Positions 58,141 through 64,000 of a stretch of 64,000 bases of DNA are shown in pieces (position 1 is the stretch's first letter; each line of letters begins with the position of its first letter). The stretch covers positions 1-64,000 of the forward strand of contig NZ_PVXO01000005.1 in assembly GCF_002995785.1 (NCBI RefSeq), read 5' to 3'. The notes under the pieces were generated by a model. The model had not been told where the DNA came from and searched no databases. It saw nothing but the letters and a program-made list of their open reading frames with translations. A program made the translations under genes and the position numbers. This stretch comes from Clostridium liquoris (GTDB lineage: Bacteria; Bacillota; Clostridia; Clostridiales; Clostridiaceae).

Positions 58141-58221
58141 ATGATGATTAGAAAAGTAAAAAGCTTTATAGAGATGTCAGATAAAACTACAGATGAAGTT
58201 TATAAATTTCTAGAGTGCTTT
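58141..58221 (+). pseudogene. Probable original 5' end of lanC, in another frame
   Basis: An ATG at 58141 (with GGGGAT just upstream) opens 26 codons of LanC-like amphipathic N terminus, MMIRKVKSFIEMSDKTT then DEVYKFLEC, and continues out of frame to a stop at 58258-58260. Adding one base in the T run at 58219-58222 would join it to the lanC frame as FLECFFKYVENQ. It supplies the roughly 25 N-terminal residues that lanC lacks compared with NisC. Confidence 0.55.
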
Positions 58222-59462
58222 TCAAATATGTTGAAAATCAGTATGATTCAGAGATTTTAAACCCTATTTACTACACTGATTTGCTTCTATTAGCATCTGA
58301 AGCTTATCCCCTTTTAGAGGATAAAGAGAAGTGGGCAAATGTTTCTTATGATATGTGTAAAGCTATGAAACAAAGCCTCGAAAGATATGGTATCTTAGGG
58401 GGTAAGCCTAGTATGATGGGTGGCTTAGGGTATATGTGTTTCGCCGTCAATGCGTTTAAAAAGAACACGGGGAATCTACCAAACTTTTCCCAAAGTTTAA
58501 ACAAACTATTGCTAGAAAGTTCTGGGAAATACGCTAATACTTTAATTGAAAGTAAAGCAGAAACCTTTATGAGCCAGTATGATGCTATTTTGGGGCTTTC
58601 AGGAGCTTTATATTATTTATTAGATCTTAAATGGACAATAGATGAGAAAAGACATTTGGAAAGGATTGTAGATTACTTAATTGGGCTTACAAAGTATCAT
58701 GAATATAAAGGACATTATATTATTAACTTTCATATAACAAGGGAAAATCAGTTTAGAGAAGATGAAAAGAAATATTTTACAGATGGAAATTTTAACTTTG
58801 GATTATCCCATGGAATGATGGGACCCCTTATTGCTATGGCTAAGGCATGGAAGAGGGGAATTAGAGTGGATGGGCTTAAAGATGCAATAGAAGAGCTATT
58901 CAATATATACGAACAATTTAAAAAATATAAAGGAGATATCCCAATTTGGCCAACACAATTGTCATTTGATGATTATATAAAAGGTGAATTTAATGAAGAT
59001 ACAAGACCTGTAATATCAAGCTGGTGTTATGGAAACATAAGTATAGCAAGAGGAATGCAGAAAACAGCCCAATATATGAAGTGGATTGAAAAAGAAAAAG
59101 AGTATAAAAAGGATTTAATAAATATAATAAACCAGCCCATAGAAGATTATAATCTCAATAGTCCTATATTGTGCCATGGATATGCTAGTGTATTATGTGA
59201 GAGAACATTTGCCTATAGAGAAAATAAAGATAAAGAATTTGTAGAAACCATTGAAGAGAATATAAATACAATGATAAATATGTTTAAGGAAAATAACGGA
59301 TATATAGAAAAGCATAAAGAAATTCTACAAGATGAAAATAGAATTACTGAAGGATATTTTGAAGATTTATCATTTTTGCAGGGAACCAGTGGAATAATAT
59401 TATCTTTATTGGGAGCTATCTTTGAAGATTTAGATTATGGAAGATTATTATTGGTGGACTAG
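58215..59462 (+). CDS. lanC: Lanthionine synthetase LanC
   Basis: 415 residues from a GTG that has no ribosome binding site. LanC cyclises dehydrated residues with cysteines to form lanthionine rings. Zinc ligands are C271 (SSWCYGN), C320 and H321 (LCHGYA), and the catalytic histidine is H199 (GLSHGMMG). Repeats of the alpha-toroid are visible (GLSGALYYLL, LQGTSGIILSLLG). The whole catalytic part is intact. The first about 25 residues seem to be in another frame (58141-58221), so this may be a frameshifted gene. Confidence 0.88.
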   Translation: MLFKYVENQYDSEILNPIYYTDLLLLASEAYPLLEDKEKWANVSYDMCKAMKQSLERYGILGGKPSMMGGLGYMCFAVNAFKKNTGNLPNFSQSLNKLLLESSGKYANTLIESKAETFMSQYDAILGLSGALYYLLDLKWTIDEKRHLERIVDYLIGLTKYHEYKGHYIINFHITRENQFREDEKKYFTDGNFNFGLSHGMMGPLIAMAKAWKRGIRVDGLKDAIEELFNIYEQFKKYKGDIPIWPTQLSFDDYIKGEFNEDTRPVISSWCYGNISIARGMQKTAQYMKWIEKEKEYKKDLINIINQPIEDYNLNSPILCHGYASVLCERTFAYRENKDKEFVETIEENINTMINMFKENNGYIEKHKEILQDENRITEGYFEDLSFLQGTSGIILSLLGAIFEDLDYGRLLLVD

Positions 59463-59517
59463 CACAAAGATTTTGAGCAGAGCGACTGCAATTTATATTC
59501 TTACTAGGGGGTAAAAA

Positions 59518-60492
59518 ATGACTGAATACAATTTTTCCAACAAAGAACTTTTTATATTTTTTATAGTAACTTTTGGTTTAACTATAAGTATGGGCATTGC
59601 TATGGGGTTTGCATATAATAAATATCCAGTGGATTCTTTTGCCTCGGTACAGATGTATTATCCAGCTATAGGTGTGATGACAGCTTTGTTGTTAAACAAA
59701 GAAAGACGTAAAAAGCTTCCTATGAAGTTTTATGGAACTTATTTGTTTTTTACTATTACCTCGACTTTAATTCTTTTGGTATGGATATTTGTATTTCATA
59801 AAGACCCAGGTATGTATATGGAGTTGTGGAAAATTACGGGAAGCTTTAGCATATTCCTTATTTTTGCTTTTCCAGATGAAAAAGCAAAAATGTATGATTT
59901 TGGATTAGGTTTTGGGAAAAAGGTGAAGGCGTCTATTGGCTATATTTTGTTATTTTTTGTCCTATTGATATGTGTAGATATTTTAAGTGAACTTATCTTA
60001 GTTGGCATTAAAGAAATTACCACTATTTTTCAAAACATAAAAATATTTATGAATAGTCTATTCATTTTACCTGCTTTGTTTCTAAGTCAGTTTATTTTAT
60101 TTTTAGGAGAGGAATATGGTTGGAGGTATTTTCTTCAAACTGCTCTTCAGCAAAGACTTGGCAAACGAACTGGTGTAATTCTTTTGGGCATTATATGGGG
60201 CATATGGCATTTGCCACTAAACTTATTTTATTATAGTCCAACAACGTCTTTTTATTCTATTTTAAATCAAGTGATTGTCTGTATTGGCTATGCCATATTC
60301 TTTGGCTTTGTTTATATGAAGACGGAAAACATATGGACTGTTTTTATAATTCATTTTGTGAACAACTACTTTTTTCTTATTGCAAAAAATATGGGAGTTA
60401 ATATTGTTCTTAACGGAAAACTAATATTAGTAAACTTAATTTGTATGTCTGTAACCTATTTGCCTTTCCTATTTACTAAGGAATATAAGTAA
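59518..60492 (+). CDS. CPBP-family membrane protease, copy 3
   Basis: 324 residues, homologous to copies 1 and 2 but diverged, mainly in the middle (about residues 95-195). The CPBP core EEYGWRYFLQTAL and GIIWGIWHLPLN is unchanged, and the third motif reads FIIHFVNN, closer to the family HxxxN than copies 1 and 2 (LHCLAS). It stands before the exporter gene. It may be the ancestral copy, with 1 and 2 derived from it. Confidence 0.85.
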   Translation: MTEYNFSNKELFIFFIVTFGLTISMGIAMGFAYNKYPVDSFASVQMYYPAIGVMTALLLNKERRKKLPMKFYGTYLFFTITSTLILLVWIFVFHKDPGMYMELWKITGSFSIFLIFAFPDEKAKMYDFGLGFGKKVKASIGYILLFFVLLICVDILSELILVGIKEITTIFQNIKIFMNSLFILPALFLSQFILFLGEEYGWRYFLQTALQQRLGKRTGVILLGIIWGIWHLPLNLFYYSPTTSFYSILNQVIVCIGYAIFFGFVYMKTENIWTVFIIHFVNNYFFLIAKNMGVNIVLNGKLILVNLICMSVTYLPFLFTKEYK

Positions 60493-60515
60493 TTATGTTT
60501 AATAAGGGAGTAATT

Positions 60516-62321
60516 ATGAAAAAAGAAAAAATCACTACGAATATTTGGGACAACTTAATTAAAACAACAAAATATATTTGTAAAGTAAATAAGATATATA
60601 TTTTTGTGACTTTAATTTCTACCATAGTAACAGGTATAATTCCCACAATTTCTTTGCTGCTAATGCAGAAGATAATTAATTTAATACAACTTGGAATGGG
60701 AAATTTGAGATTAGTGTTTATTTATATTGCTCTTTATTCAGCAGTAGGTTTGTTCCAAACCATATTTGAAGGTTTAATAGGATATTTTAATACTAAGTTT
60801 AGTTTTAAATTTAATTTAATGATTAAAGAGGAGATATTACGAAAAGCAGGAAATCTTGAATTAAAGGATTATGAAGATAGTAAAACTTACGATTTGATTA
60901 GGCGAGCACAATATGAAAGTGAAGGTAAGTTATTATCATATTTTAATATGTTTGTTACTATTGGGAGTAATTTGATTACCATGTTTTCTTATGTAATCAT
61001 TTTATTTTACTTTAAAGCTTGGCTTGTTTTAGTAGTTCTAATAGTTCCAATTATTAAGTATTTTATAGTTAAAAACATAAATATAAAGCAATTTAAAATA
61101 ATAAAGGCTAGGACTAATCAGGAGAGAAAGGCATGGTACTGTGACTACCTTATCAAAAATGGAGATAGTTACAAAGAATTAAAAACTTATAAATTGTTTG
61201 ATTACTTTATAAATAAGTACAAGAAATATATTAAGGGTTTTAATGCACAGGATTTACAGATTGCAAAGCAATCTACATTATATCTGTCCATTATGGATAT
61301 GGTTGAGCAAATTTTAAATGCACTTATGTTTGCTTATGTTGCTTATAGTGGATACATTGGTGAAATATTAATAGGAAATGTCATAACTTATACAAGGACA
61401 ATTATGGATATAAAATCTTATATTCAAAAAATATTGGAGGCATTTGCAGGTATACAAAAAGAAAGTATTTTTATAGATCAGTTATATGATTTTTTAAATT
61501 TAAATAATAAAAGGGAAATAATAAATTTAAAAAAAATAGATGAAATAAGGGAAATAAGGATAGAACATCTTTATTATAAGTATAAAGAATATGGAGACTA
61601 CGTATTAAAAGATATTAATTTAACCATAAAAAAGGGTGATTTTATTGCTATAATAGGCAGAAATGGAAGTGGAAAAACTACTTTAATAAAAATAATAATG
61701 GGATTCTACAACGATTATGAAGGTAATATATACATAAATGGGATTGACTTGAGAGAAATAGACAAATCTGAGTTATTAAAAAGAATAGGAACTTTATTTC
61801 AGGATTTTGCTAAGTTTGAAGCTACTTTTAGAGAAAATATAAGCTATGGGAATTTGGATATTATGGAAAACGACAATCGAATTAATGAAATTAGTAATAA
61901 ATTCGATTTGAAAAGCTTGACAGCTAATGAACCTAAAAACATTGATGTTCAGTTAGGTTGTTGGTTTGATGATGGTAAACAAATATCAATCGGTCAATGG
62001 CAGAGGGTAGCTTTAGCAAGAGCATTTGCAAAAGAAGCTGATTTATATATATTAGATGAACCTAATGCAGCGTTAGATGCTATATCAGAATACAATTTGT
62101 CTAATATGTATAATGATTTATTGAAAAATAAAATGGGTATAATTGTAGCTCATAGATTCAACAATTTTATTAAGCAAGCTAATAATATAATTGTTTTGGA
62201 AAAAGGAGCTATTGTAGAAAGTGGAACCCATGAAGAACTCATTGATTTAAAAGGAATTTATAATACACTATATAATATTCAAATAGGCAATTATGAAACG
62301 GATAAAAATATATTTACTTAA
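60516..62321 (+). CDS. lanT: ABC exporter for the lanthipeptide (LanT-like)
   Basis: 601 residues from the ATG at 60516, six bases after AAGGGAG; an in-frame ATG at 60495 precedes that site. A six-helix membrane domain (about 1-330) is fused to an ATPase with Walker A GRNGSGKTTLIK, a variant signature SIGQWQRVALARA, Walker B LYILDEPNAALDA and the H-loop VAHRFNN. There is no N-terminal C39 peptidase, so like NisT it exports without cutting the leader. A separate protease is therefore needed. Confidence 0.9.
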   Translation: MKKEKITTNIWDNLIKTTKYICKVNKIYIFVTLISTIVTGIIPTISLLLMQKIINLIQLGMGNLRLVFIYIALYSAVGLFQTIFEGLIGYFNTKFSFKFNLMIKEEILRKAGNLELKDYEDSKTYDLIRRAQYESEGKLLSYFNMFVTIGSNLITMFSYVIILFYFKAWLVLVVLIVPIIKYFIVKNINIKQFKIIKARTNQERKAWYCDYLIKNGDSYKELKTYKLFDYFINKYKKYIKGFNAQDLQIAKQSTLYLSIMDMVEQILNALMFAYVAYSGYIGEILIGNVITYTRTIMDIKSYIQKILEAFAGIQKESIFIDQLYDFLNLNNKREIINLKKIDEIREIRIEHLYYKYKEYGDYVLKDINLTIKKGDFIAIIGRNGSGKTTLIKIIMGFYNDYEGNIYINGIDLREIDKSELLKRIGTLFQDFAKFEATFRENISYGNLDIMENDNRINEISNKFDLKSLTANEPKNIDVQLGCWFDDGKQISIGQWQRVALARAFAKEADLYILDEPNAALDAISEYNLSNMYNDLLKNKMGIIVAHRFNNFIKQANNIIVLEKGAIVESGTHEELIDLKGIYNTLYNIQIGNYETDKNIFT

Positions 62322-62324
62322 AGC

Positions 62325-62362
62325 GGAATGTAACTTAATCAGCTACATTCCTATAATTTTAC
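62325..62362. terminator. Terminator at the end of the lanthipeptide locus
   Basis: GGAATGTA (62325-62332) pairs with TACATTCC (62344-62351), followed by TATAATTTT. It lies between the exporter and the convergent amidohydrolase. Confidence 0.75.
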
Positions 62363-62388
62363 ACTACTAAAGCTTCACCTTATCAAGT

Positions 62389-63546
62389 TTATTTGTTCAA
62401 AAAGTCTTCTGCATATTGTGCGTAAAGTGCAGAACCAATTTCTAGGGCTTCTTCGTCTACAGTATAATGAGGGTGATGCTGTGGGTAACATGCATTTTTA
62501 GATTTATTTCTTACACCAACTAAAGCTAGTACACCCGGAACTTTATTTAAGTATTCTGCAAAATCCTCTCCACCCATAATTTTTTCAATAACTATAGATT
62601 TTGCACCAATTTTTTCTAAAGATCCTTCTGCCAATTTTGAATATTGTGCATTGTTAATTACTATAGGAGTTCCGTAAGAATATTCAACCTCTGCCTCTGC
62701 TCTAAAAGTAGAAGCGGTATCTTTAGCTATTCTTTCCAACATTTCAGGAAATTTATTTCTTATATCAGCATCAAAGCATCTTGTAGTACCAGTTAAGACA
62801 CCTTCACTTGCAATAACATTAAATCTTGATCCAGCGTTAAGAGAACCAACACTTACTACAGTAGGCTGCAGAGGATTTAATTCTCTGCTAACTATAGTTT
62901 GCAAATTCATAACTATTGCTGAAGAAGTTAAAACTGCATCTACACCCTGATGAGGGGCAGAGCCATGTCCACCTTTACCTTTTACTTTAATTGTAAATAA
63001 ATCTGAGGATGCCATTAATGGGCCTTCTTGAACACATACCGAACCACATTCTATATCACTCCATACATGCATACCGAATATACCATCTACTCCTTCAAGG
63101 GCTCCAGCTTCTATCATCATTTTTGCGCCTTCAGCAACTTCTTCTGCTGGTTGGAATATTAATCTTACAGTACCATTAAGGGTATCCTTTATGTCATTTA
63201 AAACCATAGCAGCACCTAAAAGCATTGATATATGGCAGTCATGTCCACAGGCATGCATAAATCCATCATTTTTTGATTTAAATTCACATTCATTTAATTC
63301 AGTAACAGATAATGCATCTATATCAGCTCTTAGAGCTACAGTTTTATTAGAACTTTTGCCTTTGATTTCAGCAATAATTCCTGTGTTAGCAGCAGTTTTA
63401 TATGGAATACCAAGTCTATCTAATTCATCTTTAATCATTTTACTGGTATTGTATTCATTTAAACTAGCTTCAGGATATTGATGAAATTTTCTCCTCAAAT
63501 CTATAATATTTTGTGTATATTTTTTAGTCATTTCTCTTATTGTCAT
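62389..63546 (-). CDS. M20-family amidohydrolase
   Basis: 385 residues from the ATG at 63546 (MTIREMTKKYTQNIIDLRRK), behind AGGGGGTG; an in-frame GTG at 63555 overlaps that site. A metal-dependent peptidase/deacylase of the N-acyl-amino-acid or hippurate hydrolase type. ALRADIDAL, MHACGHDCHISMLLGAA and FQPAEEVAEGAKMMIEAG are clear, with IMGGEDFAEYL near the C terminus. The substrate cannot be set from sequence. The membrane protein upstream may import it. Confidence 0.92.
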   Translation of the reverse strand: MTIREMTKKYTQNIIDLRRKFHQYPEASLNEYNTSKMIKDELDRLGIPYKTAANTGIIAEIKGKSSNKTVALRADIDALSVTELNECEFKSKNDGFMHACGHDCHISMLLGAAMVLNDIKDTLNGTVRLIFQPAEEVAEGAKMMIEAGALEGVDGIFGMHVWSDIECGSVCVQEGPLMASSDLFTIKVKGKGGHGSAPHQGVDAVLTSSAIVMNLQTIVSRELNPLQPTVVSVGSLNAGSRFNVIASEGVLTGTTRCFDADIRNKFPEMLERIAKDTASTFRAEAEVEYSYGTPIVINNAQYSKLAEGSLEKIGAKSIVIEKIMGGEDFAEYLNKVPGVLALVGVRNKSKNACYPQHHPHYTVDEEALEIGSALYAQYAEDFLNK

Positions 63547-63598
63547 GTAATGCACCCCCTAAAATATTTATTAAAAAATTAAATTTAACATTTTAAAA

Positions 63599-64000
63599 TT
63601 ATAACAATTTTACAAAGAAACCGGCTATAATTACTGATGCTATTGTAACAGTTGTAAAACCAGCTACAAGCATTTTTGGAAGCATATCATCAATAACATA
63701 TTCCTTTTCTTCATTTGTTTCACATACAGATTTAATTGCCTCATGGGTTAAAATATAATCTGCTGGGAATCCATATAATGCAGTAAGTGTACAAGCAAAT
63801 GCCATTTGTTTTGAAAAACCTAGTGCTTTTCCAAGTATTAATGACATAATATACATGCCAATTACGCCTAAAATGATAATTCCGAATAACGGAATAGCTA
63901 TCTGCTTTAACATAGCAGGTGTAGCTTGGGAAAGGTTAGCAAATATAAATGCCATAAGTACAGTCATAAGAAATCCAAAGGAATTAGCTTTATTTAATGA
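63599..64000 (-). CDS. Polytopic membrane protein, C-terminal part
   Basis: 134 codons are visible, and the frame is open to the window edge, so the N terminus is missing. Three or four hydrophobic segments (IAIPLFGIIILGVIGMYIMS; FTTVTIASVIIAGFFVKLL). A stretch between them reads TALYGFPADYILTHEAIKSV. It is oriented with the amidohydrolase, 52 bases before it. It may be a transporter for that enzyme's substrate; I do not recognise the family with certainty. Confidence 0.75.
   Translation of the reverse strand, partial: SLNKANSFGFLMTVLMAFIFANLSQATPAMLKQIAIPLFGIIILGVIGMYIMSLILGKALGFSKQMAFACTLTALYGFPADYILTHEAIKSVCETNEEKEYVIDDMLPKMLVAGFTTVTIASVIIAGFFVKLL

Overview
The window comes from a low-GC, strictly anaerobic Firmicute of the genus Clostridium that ferments amino acids. 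It carries a complete set of genes for the methylaspartate (glutamate mutase) pathway in one block. From memory, the glutamate mutase and methylaspartate ammonia-lyase proteins look very close to those of Clostridium tetanomorphum and its relatives (C. cochlearium, C. tetani); no database search was possible. AT-rich intergenic regions, strong GGAGG ribosome binding sites, sigma-A type promoters, phosphotransbutyrylase/butyrate kinase, and a flavin thioredoxin reductase lacking the NADPH motifs all fit this.

1-20.5 kb: the end of tuf, then the S10-spc-alpha ribosomal superoperon (rpsJ to rplQ) with secY, adk, map, a KOW-domain protein, infA, rpmJ and rpoA inside it. It is followed by the ECF transporter core (ecfA1-ecfA2-ecfT), truA, and rplM-rpsI behind an L13-type leader. 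20.5-34.3 kb: cwlD, a GntR-type regulator with a palindromic operator, then glutamate mutase (S, L, E), methylaspartate ammonia-lyase, a two-subunit mesaconase, the three subunits of citramalate/citrate lyase (citD, citE, citF) and its activation genes (citC, citX, citG). Together these convert glutamate to acetate and pyruvate, and the gene order follows the reaction order.

34.3-49.3 kb: two TPR proteins, thioredoxin and its reductase, a SleB/CwlJ-type cell-wall hydrolase behind a c-di-AMP (ydaO) riboswitch on the minus strand, an unknown membrane-anchored protein, cdaA-cdaR, an FAD dehydrogenase, ptb-buk (butyrate formation), glmM, and glucosamine synthase glmS behind its self-cleaving ribozyme. 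Cell-wall precursor supply, c-di-AMP synthesis and a c-di-AMP-controlled hydrolase therefore sit together.

49.3-62.3 kb: an accessory region holding an unusual class I lanthipeptide locus. It contains an AgrA/AgrC-like two-component pair, a dehydratase LanB interrupted by an in-frame TAG exactly between its two domains, a six-cysteine precursor flanked by a perfect 14-bp inverted repeat, and two nearly identical CPBP membrane proteases. A TraX-family protein follows, then LanC (probably frameshifted near its N terminus), a third CPBP protease and an ABC exporter. There is no LanP protease and no LanFEG immunity transporter, so the CPBP proteins are the obvious candidates for leader removal or immunity. 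This is the part of the window most likely to be undescribed. 62.4-64 kb: an M20 amidohydrolase and the end of a membrane protein, both on the minus strand.
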